This document shows, piece by piece, positions 10,449 through 21,520 of a stretch of 64,000 nucleotides of DNA. The notes under the pieces are model-generated. The model saw nothing but the letters and a program-made list of their open reading frames with translations, had not been told where the DNA came from and did no database searches. This DNA comes from Neonectria sp. B-13 (taxonomy: Eukaryota > Ascomycota > Sordariomycetes > Hypocreales > Nectriaceae): NCBI GenBank assembly GCA_002682825.1, contig NOKP01000011.1, positions 558,420 to 622,419 of the forward strand. Direction: 5' to 3'. Each line of letters opens with the position of its first letter. Position 1 is the stretch's first letter. The position numbers and the translations under genes were made by a program.

Positions 10449-11497
10449 ATGGTCAATGACAGATACCGAGTCGATTGCAAAATCGGCGAAGGCGGCTTCG
10501 GTCTCGTTTACGCGGGTACGTGTTCGGGTTTCGTCTCGCCGGATCGAGGCTGATCTGGCCAGGAACCGACATGCAATCGAGTAAAGAGGTTGCGATGAAG
10601 CTTATGCATATAAAAAACGACACTGATGTCCTCAAGCGTGAAGCAGAGGCGTACAAAACCCTGTCTGGCGGCGTTGGAATACCACGAGTCCTGTGGTTTG
10701 GGCAGGAGTGCGACTACTACGTCCTGGTCCACGATATCCTCGGCCCATCACTTGAGGATTTGCTCAACTACTGCGGCCGAAGCTTTTCGCTCAAGACCAT
10801 CCTTCTCATAGCTGACCAGGCCATTTCTCGAATCCAATATATCCACCGCAAAGGCATCCTGCATCGCGATATCAAACCGGACAACTTCTTGATGGGGGTC
10901 GGCAAGCAAGGCAATGTGCTCTATACCATCGACTTTGGGCTGGCCAAGGATTTCCGTGATGCGAAGCGATCTCGGAGACGCAAGGGTCTCCCCTTCGGTG
11001 GCACTCTTCGATACGCCAGCCTGAACAATCACAACGGACGCGGTACGTAGCCGATGAGACGGGGCGAATCCTTTTCTGCTGACATTGTGACAGAACAGTC
11101 TTGGGGTGATGATTTGGAGTCTCTAGGATACTTACTGATATATTTCGCTCGCGGCTCGCTCCCTTGGCAGGGCTTAAAGGTTGCGATTACCGAGGAGAAG
11201 GACGAGCTGATCAAGGAGACAAAGATGAGCTTGTCTGCGGAAAAGCTCTGTGAGGGGCTCCCTGAGGAACTCGCCATGTATCTCAACTATACTCGGTCGC
11301 TGGGGTTTGAGGACAAGCCCGACTACGCATACCTTCGTCAGCTTTTTCGTCGCTTATTCGACTCCCAAGGATTCAAGTACGACAATGTATTCGACTGGAC
11401 CGTGAAGCTGTTCCACGAGATGCATTGTGGGCTAAAAGAGGATGAGGCCATGGAAGCAGGTATCTCGGAGGATGAAAACGCCGGAAACAATGCCTGA
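10449..11497 (+). CDS. Casein kinase I-like serine/threonine protein kinase (paralogue)
   Basis: Three exons, 10449-10515, 10563-11042 and 11094-11497, give 316 aa. Kinase landmarks are the glycine loop [13 protein letters not shown] (residues about 11-23), VAMK with Lys 35, the catalytic loop [12 protein letters not shown] (His 123, Asp 125), DFG at 146-148, and the CK1-type activation segment [27 protein letters not shown] made across the second intron. LPWQGLK and the C-lobe ending follow. The usual HLG in the CK1 signature is replaced by HNG. It stops right after the kinase domain with an acidic tail and lacks the long Gln/Pro tail and lipidation signal of the main CK1 genes, so it looks like an extra lineage copy. 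All catalytic residues are present, so activity is likely. Confidence 0.85.
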
Positions 11498-13052
11498 TGA
11501 TCCGGCTGGATTCGTTTCCATTTAGGGGCTGCGCTTCAAGGAGAAGGACTCGAATCACCCTCACTAAGTTAGCCAGCGGGTCCAGAAACGCCATGATTAT
11601 AGAGTGATCTCAGGAAACCGAGGCAAGATAACCCAGGCAATGGAGGTGACGGTTCTCGGCCATTCTGAGTCTTGTTCTTCTGTAATGTGTTGATCGAGAA
11701 GTGTGGAATGGACTATGTGCGCTTCTGATGCCTGAGGAGCCAAGGTTTGGTTAGTAATGAAGGCGTGTCAAGACAACAAGACAATAAGCTCCCTCAACAA
11801 CCCCGGAACAAAACTCTCTGCTACTTACTCCCTTACCCTGTTGTTTGAGATGTTTCATAAAGGCACAGCATTGACCAACTCGGGAAATACTGCGTATGCA
11901 GAAGGTCCAGATGATGGACTTCCCCCAATTGGAGAACTGGGATACGATTAAGTTTTATCGAACTGCTGGCGTGGCCGGTTTGGGCCCATCGCAGGTCTCT
12001 CCTTGGAAATTGCAGCTTTGGACGAAAATGCGTGGGAAGTCCATTTGAGGAAGATGTTCTCTGGGTCAAATCCCGGACATAAGGATGCAAGATGATGGCT
12101 TAGGGCGGAATCTTGGAACAACTAGTGACTAGGTAGGCGTGTGTTATCTCCTGGGGGGGGCAGGACCTCTCCCGTCCCGAAGGCGTCATGATTCTAAAAA
12201 TTTAGCTTGAGAGAGATACTTGAGCTATATCGCCGATGGGGATTGTGTTTGTTCTTGGACGTTGCTCCTCAAGAACTTGTGAAAGGGCTTGCCTATCGAA
12301 CACACCAGCCTAGTGCCGACACATGTAAGTGCCTAAAGAAGTTCACGGCGCCGTGCAGGCAATAACTTAGGTCTGCAAAACCTCCTCGCGAGATCTACTC
12401 CCTTTATGAGCGTTCAATCGGCGGTATGCTGGGCTTTTGACCGTGCAGCGGAAATGTGCTAACAGGTGAGCAGCCATGCAGACAAGGCCGAAACAGGTAG
12501 CAATCAGTAAATGGGATACGTATTTCATCGCTGTATGCCAAGTGCAGTCAGTACCAAGGTACCAGACGAGATAAGAGGTACGCAATCACAGGAGGGGTAA
12601 GATATGGCGCCACATTGACTCTGCGGAGGTCTACAGTCGCTGAGCTTCATGACAGAATTGGAGTGTTGGGCCCACGAGAATGAAGCTGCGATATTCAGTC
12701 TGTTAAACTAGGCGCTAGACTAGTAAGCCACTTACCAACTCCATATAACCAACAAGATACAAATGCTCACCTATCCATTTTAAAAGGTGAGCTCCTTTGT
12801 CTCCAAAGCCAGATTTTTCTTTTTTTCAGGTAACGAGCGAAAGTAAAAAGGTCAAGCCTGTTTCCCCGCATCTCCAGCCTTACAAGTCAAACTTCTCGAT
12901 CTCGCCCTCACATTCGAAATCTAGTCTGCTCTGCCCGTAGCCATCAGACCTTCAAGCCCAGCTCTGCAGGGTCCTAAAGAGACGTTAGCTTTGCTTCCTA
13001 TACCAGGACAGGTGGCCGAACAGGTGCCTTGGTTCCCGTCGGTCCCAAGACT
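11498..13052. other. Gene-poor spacer after CK1-like gene
   Basis: About 1.5 kb without a supportable gene. There is a run of nine G at about 12152-12160. ORFs here are short and without family features. Confidence 0.35.
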
Positions 13053-13356
13053 ATGCAGACAGACCTCATCTTCGGGGCATTGGCAGGTGAGTATGAATAA
13101 TTGTATGGCTTTCGTCCATACACGTCATTGGCACATCTACCTGATCCGCCAAAGCCCTGCTCTTCTTGACTAGACATTCACTGCCATTGTAGCAGCAAAT
13201 ACTGAATCCTTGGTGGTCGGGCCTCCGACAGGAGTACCTGTGATGCCATATCGTACACATCGGGCCTGGGAGATGATGGCAATTGTGTGTTGTCTTACTT
13301 CGTCAACCCCAAAAGGCTCAAATATTCAGGGCAGTCGGTGGTGCGATATATGGTAG
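13053..13356 (+). CDS. Possible small two-exon hypothetical protein
   Basis: An ATG at 13053 opens a short exon (MQTDLIFGALA) that meets a strong GTGAGT donor at 13087. A pyrimidine-rich acceptor TTGTAG ends at 13192, and the next exon runs in frame to a stop at 13354-13356, giving 65 aa with a VVGPPTGVPVMPYRTHRAW segment. No family is recognised. The support is the good donor and acceptor and an otherwise gene-free 2.7-kb gap; it could be chance. Confidence 0.25.
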
Positions 13357-14220
13357 CCGGTTGGGAGTTTGCTGAGGCAGCGATTGATCCCCCCAAACCG
13401 CAGTAGAAACCCCAGAAACGACTCAATAAATAGTGGTCTCTCAGCGATGCACACGTGCCTCTACATGAAGTTGACACGTGACACCGTGATGTCTTGTCAA
13501 GTATCCAAGGCTCGAAACGTCTCATCTTCTCGAGGCGATCCAATGAGTTGAAGATGTCAAGTCCCTCTCGATTTCGTTTAGACAATGCAAGAAAGTATCC
13601 AATCACTATAGGACCCACACACTGGACTTACGCTGGCCAGAGCTTCTTAATCCCAGTCTTATTTCTCACTGCCGGGGGCATATTTGACCAACCGAGAGAT
13701 ATTGAGCTTGGAACAACAAGAAGACTCGTCTTGTGTAACAATAATATACCTAGATGTACATAGCTGCAGCACAGGCAAACGTGCTAAGTAGTGTCCACAC
13801 ATTCTCTACTTATTGAGCGGTCTCCCACAGAGCTGAGACCAAGCAATACACTCAAATCCCAACGTCTTCCATTACCTTTTTATGAACACGCAAAGAACCA
13901 ACACCAGACACCAGACATGAATGCCACAAACGCTCTGTTTACGCCAGATCCTAGCCTTACATCCTTGGTTCTATGATACAGTCGGCAAATCCCGATTCCC
14001 ACAACCGCCTGATCCCCATCCTAATTCCTCGTAACAAGCAGGGTAAAATGGTGCCGACATAAACCCACTCCCGTCAAGTATTTCGTTCACACTGTCGACG
14101 TAAACCCAGATTAGATCCTGGTCTGCCGACTGCTCGCCATTATGTCCCCCCCTTGGCGAGCCATGGTCGTGGGCGGTTTTCCTTCCATTCCCTCGACGGA
14201 GCACTGCGACCGCCCATGTC
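13357..14220. other. Spacer and CPSF6-like 3'UTR
   Basis: The first half is unassigned; a 107-codon minus ORF at 13295-13618 has no features. The second half is probably the 3'UTR of the RRM gene. Confidence 0.35.
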
Positions 14221-15550
14221 CTACTCTGGTCGTGGTCGCTTGGCACCGTGCGGGTTGCCCCAATCGCCACCGCCGCCACCACCACCTTGGTTTTGGTTGA
14301 AACCACCGAACCCAGGGTTGAAGTTTTGAGGCATGCCTTGGAAGCCTGAGAGATTGTTAGTTGTGCTGGACAAGGAACCGGGGCAGCTAGCAACAGCCAT
14401 CAACACTCGGTGAAGGAAAAAGCAACTTACCGGACATCCCATTGGGACCCATCATCCCCATGCCCATGTTGCCTCCCATGTTGCCTCCCATATTGCCGCC
14501 CATGTTTCCACCCATGTTCCCGCCCATGTTTCCGGGCATACCCATCGGCATCCCGCCCATGGCATTCATACCCATCATGCCTCCTCGGCCGCCTCGCATG
14601 CCACCGGGGCTACCACGCATACCACCGCCCATCATGCCGCCGCGGTTGTTGAAGCCAAAGTTGCCACCACCGCCACCGCCCATGGGCCCGTTGAAGCCGC
14701 CGCCCATGTTGTTGTTGTTGTTGTTGTATCCCATGCTGTTGTTATTGTTGTTGAAGTTGCCCCTGAAGTTGCCCTGTCCCATGTTGCCTCGGCTGTACCC
14801 ACCGCGCCCTCGGAAGCCACCACCGCCAAAGTTGCCGCCCATGTTGTTTCCGCGGTTATTGTGGGTGTTATTGGTGTTGTTGTATGGGCCGCCCGTTGAG
14901 TGGTTCTGATCTTTGCCGCGGGCTGGCGCGTCCTTCGGTAGAGTCTTAAAGGGGTTGATCCCTGGGTTCCAGTACGACATGGAAACCTTCTTCATACTCG
15001 GTATGTCAGCAAGGGCGTGCTCTATGCAGTGCTTTGTGGCGGTGGCCGCTTGAGGAGAGTCAAATTCGAGGTATGTTTGCCTGCAGCGACAATTAGTCTG
15101 GTTGCCTTAGATGTCATGCGCGTTCCCACACGCCACTTACCCTTTACTCTTGCCGTTGACCTTGTGTTCGCTAAAGGTGATGTCCTTAAGCTCGTCCTCG
15201 CACTCAGCTTGTCTCGCCCAACCCCGGATGTCGTCATCCGTGGTCCACCAGTTGAGCTCGGAAATCATCAGTGCCGTGGTGGCGCTGGAGTCGACAGGCC
15301 GATCGTCCTCTTCCGACTTTCTCTTGATCCCTTGCTGAGAAGGAGACCGGTCGTCGTCGTGTCTCTTATTCCCGCCATGGTCATCGTGAAGCTGTTGTTC
15401 GTCCATTTGTTGATCATGGTGGTGGTCATTGGGGCTGTCTTGCCTCTGGTTATCTCGGTGATAGTCTTGTCCGTCATCGCGTTGCCCATCCTGGTGCTGG
15501 TCGTTGTTGGCGTCGCCGTAGAAATCGATCTCAAAGTCTTCTTCGGCCAT
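14221..15550 (-). CDS. CPSF6-like RRM protein with Gly/Asn/Met-rich tail
   Basis: Three exons, 15550-15141, 15080-14431 and 14345-14221, give 394 aa. The acidic, His/Gln/Asp-rich N-terminus (1-80) is followed by one RRM (about 85-165) with MISELNWWTTDDDIRGWA as the first strand and helix and GKSKGQTYLEFDSPQAA as RNP1. The WWTTDxD motif is typical of the cleavage factor Im subunit CPSF6/CPSF7 group, which binds pre-mRNA upstream of poly(A) sites. Residues from about 200 on are low in complexity: FRGRGGYSRG boxes, Asn runs, and five MGGN units coded by near-identical 12-base repeats (14469-14540). The tail ends GAKRPRPE, a possible nuclear signal. The tail predicts phase separation or RNA binding (inference). 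Confidence 0.8.
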
Positions 15551-16950
15551 GGTGACTATGTTGAAGGACGAGACACAATTGCGTGTCGCGTGAGAGGGAA
15601 TGAAAAGTGATGTGGGTTTTGCCCAAAAGTGCTATTAGTCTGCGAGATACACGAGTTGTCCTCTGGTCTTTGCACTTAATCATCAGCCTCTTATCGTTCC
15701 GTCGTCAAGGAGCCCAGCCCCTGGCACCAAAGAAAAACAGGAAGAACAAGACGGGCGGGAACTGGAAGCTTGCATATACGTACACTCCTCGGTAACAGGA
15801 CAAGATGGAGGGTAATGGCTAAACCTCCACACGCGCGGACTCTTGGCTCGCAAGATCCAATCTTGAGGACGAAGCTCTGTGCTCGCAATCCTCGACGTCT
15901 AGGCTCTGAGTATGATCCAAGCAAGGCTCAGGCACGGGCTCAGGTACAGGTAGGACCCAAGGGAACCAGATCCAGTGGAGTCACCGCAAGCCTGGCGAAA
16001 CCAACCACTTCCACTCGGCGAGGCAAGCGCAGTCCCTCAATCGATCGAATCGGCGTCGCTATCTTGTCGCTGGAGGCGAGAAAGTCTGGAGGTTAGCGAT
16101 TTGTCGCACGTTGAGACGGAACGGGACCAATGGCGCTGGGCGGGTGTTTGGGGTCTTGTTTGGGGCAGCAGGACGAGCTGAGCTGACGACCAAGGTACCG
16201 AGACACAGGGAAGCAGCAGGCTCGGAAGAAAAATGCGCCGGGGAACGTCGAGGGAGCTACAAGGGTTGCGCAGTTGTATCCGGCTCTGTGCAGGAGATCG
16301 ACGGCAAGAGGCTCGAGACTGGAACCAGTTGAAGTGAGAGGTTGAAGTGGAGGTGGAGGTTGCAGAATTGCACAGCTGCTCCTCGGCTTTGGGGGAGAGC
16401 TTCGCCAGCAAAGACCAGGCAAGGCCCAAAAAGCCAAACACCCAGTTCGGGCTGGGTCTGGGAGCGCGTCGTGCACGGGCCATACCGGTGCCTTCGTGCC
16501 TTCCAAGTTCCGAGTCCCCAATGGAAAGCCTCCAACGAGCCTCCCAACTGGCAAGTCCCAGACTCGCAGCGGCCCAAAAAAGGGATCCGCATTTTTGCCA
16601 TGGTTACTCGCATGCTAGTGGTTGGTACCTTCCCCTCGGGACGGGTACGGACTTTTTGGACTCCTCACTTGTGCTTCGCTGCTGCCCCCCGGTCGTACCT
16701 GCACCTGAACCGACTCTGGGGTGACAGGATGGAACCCGCCCGGAACAACACACGGCCCGCTTCCTCCTTTCGCGAAATCTGGCCTCCCCAATTGGAATCA
16801 TTTGTTAACACGTCGCATGGGGAGCTTCTCGTTAGCGCATATCTGCCAGGACTCGATCCATCGTCCCCCTTTGCGATCCTCTCTTTCTTCTCACACGACT
16901 CTCGATACCCTTCCTCACCTAACCACAATCCGCATCACCTTTCATACAAC
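15551..16950. promoter_or_regulatory. Divergent intergenic region between CPSF6-like gene and SSS1
   Basis: A 1.4-kb gap between divergent genes. ORFs are open in several frames (for example 15770-16096 and 16342-17046 on plus) because the DNA is GC-rich, but none has family features. A purine-rich repeat (GGAGGTGGAGGTT) lies near 16347-16362. The last 100 bases before SSS1 are CT-rich. Confidence 0.4.
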
Positions 16951-17301
16951 ATGTCCGACCAGGTCCAGGAGCTTCTCGAGGTCCCCTCCGAGTTCGCCAG
17001 AGATGGCTACCAATTCATAAAGAGGTGCACCAAGCGTAAGTCATGATGGAGAGAGCCTTGCTCCAAATCCTCATTCGCGCACTCGAGACTAACGCTTTCT
17101 CTCCGGCAGCCGATCAGAAGGAGTTCCTGAAACTGTGCCAGGCCGTCGGTGTCGGTTTCCTCGTCATGGGTGCGGTCGGTTACATTGTCAAGCTGAGTAT
17201 GTTTCCCTCCCCATTCGCTCTCTAGCACCCAGGGCCAGTCTCTAACCAAGTCTCACGTAGTCCACATCCCTGTCAACAACATCCTCGTCGGCGGTGCTTA
17301 A
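16951..17301 (+). CDS. SSS1: Sec61 translocon gamma subunit (Sss1/SecE)
   Basis: Three exons, 16951-17035, 17110-17196 and 17261-17301, give 70 aa, the normal length. The cytosolic amphipathic helix (EFARDGYQFIKRCTK, then PDQKEFLKL across the splice) precedes one tail-anchored membrane helix (VGVGFLVMGAVGYIVKL) and a short lumenal end IHIPVNNILVGGA. Both splice joins fall in family-conserved blocks (C|PDQK and KL|IHIP). The protein clamps the Sec61 channel in the ER membrane and is essential in yeast. It converges on the DCAF11-like gene, stops 330 bases apart. Confidence 0.97.
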
Positions 17302-17629
17302 GCGATTTTCTACCTGGCCAAGAAACGAAAACGGCAGCGAGCTGTACGAACTGCGACGCGGTGTGGGCGTTGCAGACTGATCGAATGGAGGGATATGCGA
17401 ACCTTGTTGAGTACAATGGGGCGGAGTTAAGGATCATGGCGGGCACGCGACATCTTACTGCACTGGAATTCTCGAAGCAGCTCGTATCGCGCTCGGGAGG
17501 GGAATGCGATTTTCGCATCCAGGAGGTTGTCCCTGATATGATTGGGGAACCGCCCATCTCATTCTCGGGCGACTACACGAGGTGATAATGTACAAATATC
17601 CAACATCATTTCTGCAACATTTAAACCAT

Positions 17630-19799
17630 TTAAAACAGGGGATAAGGCGACGGTAGTAGCGCCGGATCTTCCTTGAGAACATCGTTGACGCTTCGTCCCA
17701 TAGGCGGGTCTCCTTCATCGTCCATGGTGTCACCGAATGAGTGTACGGTACACGTTCCCCGTGCCATGTTATACCCGTTCCAGGCAGATGCTGTTCAGGG
17801 GTCAGCGGGGAGTCTAGAGTAATGAGGCCAGCACACTTACCAACCATGACCGGGGCGTTGGGATGCCAGCTGGCATCACGAACACAGGTTCCCCAGCCGC
17901 CAGGGTCATCGAGATGGTAGAAGCGGGACCGGTGATCGGCCGGCCGCGTTCCCATTGTTGCCCTCTTGACGTCGATAGTCCCTGCCAGTGTGGCATCAAT
18001 GTTCCAGATATACACCTTCCCGTCGGTGCTGCCCGAGTACACGTATCGCGAATTGGTTGAGGATGGCGGCGAGAAATGACATCTAATGAGGGTCCGGAGC
18101 ACCTTGTGGCCTCGGAACGTCACCAGAGAGTTGTCGTGAGGGTGAGGATCCCAGTCCTCGTCATCGTATGTGCCTCCTCGATAGTCAAACCGCGTGTGTC
18201 GTACTCGATCAAGTTCGTTGAACCTGTCAGTCGACATGGCCATGCGCAGATCCCACAACTTCATACTTTGGTCTTTGCCGTTGCTGAGAATGTAACGACC
18301 ATCGCCCTTGCTGTCGATATATGTCAATCCTTCCCTGTGACCAACGAATGCACCGGCTTCTCTACTATCTCCCATGCTTCGACGGTCCCAGACTTTGATG
18401 GTCGTGTCGTCAGATCCGGAGTAGAGAATGTGCGGTGACATCTTGTCGGCGAAGCAGACAGCGTTGACATCGTCTTTGTGGCCTTCGATGTGGTGCAGGA
18501 CCGTCCGAGACTCAATGTCAAACACCACGATTGAGGATGAACTCGTTCCCGCAACAAGCTCTCGTCCATCTCCTGAGAACCGGATCGACCAAATGCCAAA
18601 AGAAGTTCGCCCAAGGGCCCCTCGCCTGTTTACATCTTCGAGGTCCAAGGTGTAAGGGTCTCCCGTGTCGTTCGGGTCTGTCGGAGCTATCGAAACCACG
18701 GGTTGAATAGACGTGTAGGCGAGCCATTTGTTGTCGGGGCTCAACGAGGCGTCTGTGAGGGTCCATTGGCCCCAGGGATAGCTGACCGTCTTGTAGTGTT
18801 TCCAGTTGTAGGGGTTTGACGTGTCGTACATTCGAACCTTGAAGTCCTGGGAGCAAGCAAAGAAGAAGTTTCCATCGTCTGAAAACTGGCCCGAGTACAC
18901 AGGGTCATTGAAATGAATGATTTGGTCCGCTCTACTGTTCGGAAGCAAGCTCTGGACAGTGGGTTAGCTGAAAGCCAAGATGCACCGCCATGAATCAGCA
19001 TACCTGAGTGACCAAGTCAATGTTCCTCTTCCGCTCTTCTCGGTCGCCCAAACCCATCTCACGCTCCAACATCCGTTGACCAATGCGTTTTTTGCTACGC
19101 CGCCAGTTGTAGTCGTTTGAACCAAAGACGCCGGATCGCATCAGCTTGATGCCTTCCTCACTAGGGATTTTGGGGAAGCGGTTTGGGTCTTTTGGTGTCC
19201 GCCGGCTCTGCATTGGCCACTGAAGGAACTCAGCATCGCTTTCAGGGTCGTCTTGGAACAAGACATTGGTAAGGTTCGGGTTGCGCATCAAGGCGAGAAG
19301 CTGGCCTCTGGTCAACATGCCCGTTCTTGCACCAGCTAAGTCTGTCAGCCTTCAGATCCTCGTTTGCAGATGGGAGGATTATAGGTACTTCGCAGTAAAT
19401 TCAGGATGCGTTCTGCATTTTCGTCATCGTCTTCGTTCCCTTCGCCTTCACCGTCTCCCTCCACTTCCTCATCATCTTCCTGGTCCTCATTCTCATCCAG
19501 GACAACGTAGAGGCCCCCATCTTCCCCCTCTGTTATGTTCATAAGTTGGACCGCGTTTGATAGGTCATGAGAGGCCACTTACGAATGAACGTATCGTATT
19601 GCTCTAGCTCGTCCAAGTAGGAAGCATCGTCTTCGTCCTCATCGTCCACCTCCTCCTCCTCGTTGTCCATGTCGTAGTACCAGACTGGAGCGGTTGTAGT
19701 TTCGCCTGCAAGGCGCTCTTGGGTCTCTTCATCGCCGTTGCTGGGACTGTTGCCTGCAGACAATGATTCCGAACCCCCCACGTTGCCGGGCGTGGCCAT
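17630..19799 (-). CDS. DCAF11/WDR23-type WD40 protein (CUL4-DDB1 substrate receptor)
   Basis: Five exons, 19799-19583, 19529-19389, 19335-19004, 18951-17841 and 17790-17630, all join in frame to 653 aa. The N-terminus is strongly acidic (runs of Asp and Glu in exons 1-2). A conserved MLTRGQLLALMRNPN block comes next, then a WD40 propeller from about residue 235. Repeats visible include YSGQFSDDGNFFFACSQD, GIWSIRFSGDGRELVAGTS, HILYSGSDDTTIKVWDRR and YILSNGKDQSMKLWDLR; WDRR and WDLR are WDxR (DWD-box) motifs used to dock on DDB1. The end reads SAWNGYNMARGTC...DPALLPSPYPLF. Vertebrate DCAF11 directs ubiquitination of targets in the oxidative stress and DNA damage responses; the fungal target is unknown. 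Confidence 0.88.
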
Positions 19800-21520
19800 A
19801 ATGACTTTTGTTGGGGAGGTACAGTCAGGAATAAGGCTGGCGGGACGAGCGGCAGTGGTGATGCTTGCTAAGCGAGACGTGAAGAGGGGGAAGCTGTTCG
19901 CAGTGACGGCCTGAGGGTGGAACTCGCTCCAGCAAGTGAGCAGCAAACATATGTTATATATAGAGCAAAGAAATGTTATAGAAAATTATACTAGGGTCGG
20001 GTTTTGATGGAATATGGTGAGGTGCAGTCAATGACCAGTCAAGAACATTGACGGGAGAGGTGCATGCGTGAGCTCCGGAGCTTGTGACGACATGTGCCGA
20101 CGGAGATTAGATAAGGGATGCAGATAAGGCTACCCTAAAGCTTCGGCATTTGGTCCGTCGGAGTTAAGCAGGTCAACACCACTTTGCCAATGCTGAGCAA
20201 GAAAGTGATTCATTTAAAGTGAATCAATGTGCTTGATGTGCTACATTGAGTTCCTCTGTTAGCGGTGAATGAGAGACACGAATAATGATTCCTAATACTC
20301 AACACCGGCCACGATCCTCATCACGCACGGCGTTTAAAACAATGAATATTCATTTGATGCGAAGATGGAAGCATCCATTAAAGTTCTTCGGTAATAAAAG
20401 CACATTTGCGTAAGCACGTGTAGGCGTACAATTGCAGAGGCCATCATGTTAAACTGACCTGGGATAGAGTCGCATTGAGCTGCAGGAGCATTGTTGGCAA
20501 GTTGGGTAATTTCAAGTCAGGGAGTGTTAAAAATAGCAGAAGAACCTGGGTGGAACTCCGGGGCTGTGGCGCTAGAGTGAGATGGGCTGTGGCTTTATTA
20601 CTGTACCGCGATGGTCGGGCCACGTCGCCACAGCCCCAGACCACCTGGGAAAGGAGCCTGGGGGGTGGGTTAGGTCGTCGTGGATAGTTACTGGATAGGT
20701 GAGTGGTACGTTGGAATTACTACGAAGTATTCGTACGACCAGTGCAAATTAGCCGGTAATTATCCCCTACCCTGTCATCTCCCTCTGTCCCTGGGCGCAG
20801 TGCATCTCAGGCCTAATTATTCTTTTCTTTTTCGCCGGCAAAGACGCCTCCACCTCAGGTTACGAACACGGCCTTGGCCTTGCTTGGCCTGGTAACTAAT
20901 CTGTAATAATCTGCATCCGTAGTCGGTACGAGGAACGGAGCGCAGCGCGGCCAGGACCTAGGAATAGGCCTAGGCCTACGACGTCCCGGCCGGACCTTCC
21001 CTGCCCTGCTTAAACTGCCCCTAAATCCACTCTTCAATCCAATCCCATCCAGCCCATTCCAATCCGTCCCCTCATCCCTTCTCCTTCCTCTCTCCGTCCT
21101 CCCTCTTCATCGTCTTTAAGGATTCTCCTTGACTTGTTCTTGGCTTGCTTCTCGCGGGTGTCGTCTACGCACACGGACGAACTTCCTCCTTGCATTGCAT
21201 TGCGTTGCGTTGCGCTGCGTTGCGCAGGTTGTCCGTTGTCCGTTGTCCTTTTTCCTCCTCCCACTTTCCGCCTCCTAGTCCGTGCCCGTTCTTGTTAGCG
21301 ACCGCGTTAGCGACCACCAAGACTCGACCCCCCCCGAACTCCTCGACTCGTCATCATCACCATCCAGCATCCACGAGCATCGTCGCCTCTATCGCACGCG
21401 ACCACTCGTCTGCCCATCGCAACTACCCATCGCCTCCCCTAGCGGCCGCGATCGCGCAAGTGCTTGCGGCTTGCAGCGTCTCCCGCTCACGAGCATCGAC
21501 GTCTACCACTGTCGCCCATC
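19800..21520. promoter_or_regulatory. Divergent promoter region between DCAF11-like gene and GDT1
   Basis: A 1.7-kb gap. The DCAF11 side is AT-richer (19940-20440). The GDT1 side becomes CT-rich, with a pentamer-like run of GCATTGCATTGCGTTGCGT (21193-21226) inside what is probably a long 5'UTR. A GC-rich segment overlapping the start holds a 199-codon plus ORF (21145-21744) that is a shadow of GDT1. No separate gene was seen. Confidence 0.4.

Noticed and set aside
14410..14909. Plus-strand ORFs rich in Pro/Met/Leu
   Set aside because: Antisense shadow of the Gly/Asn/Met-rich tail of the RRM gene.
16342..17046. 234-codon plus ORF overlapping SSS1 exon 1
   Set aside because: It reads in frame into SSS1, but the added 203 residues are GC-rich promoter sequence; Sec61 gamma is normally about 70 aa.
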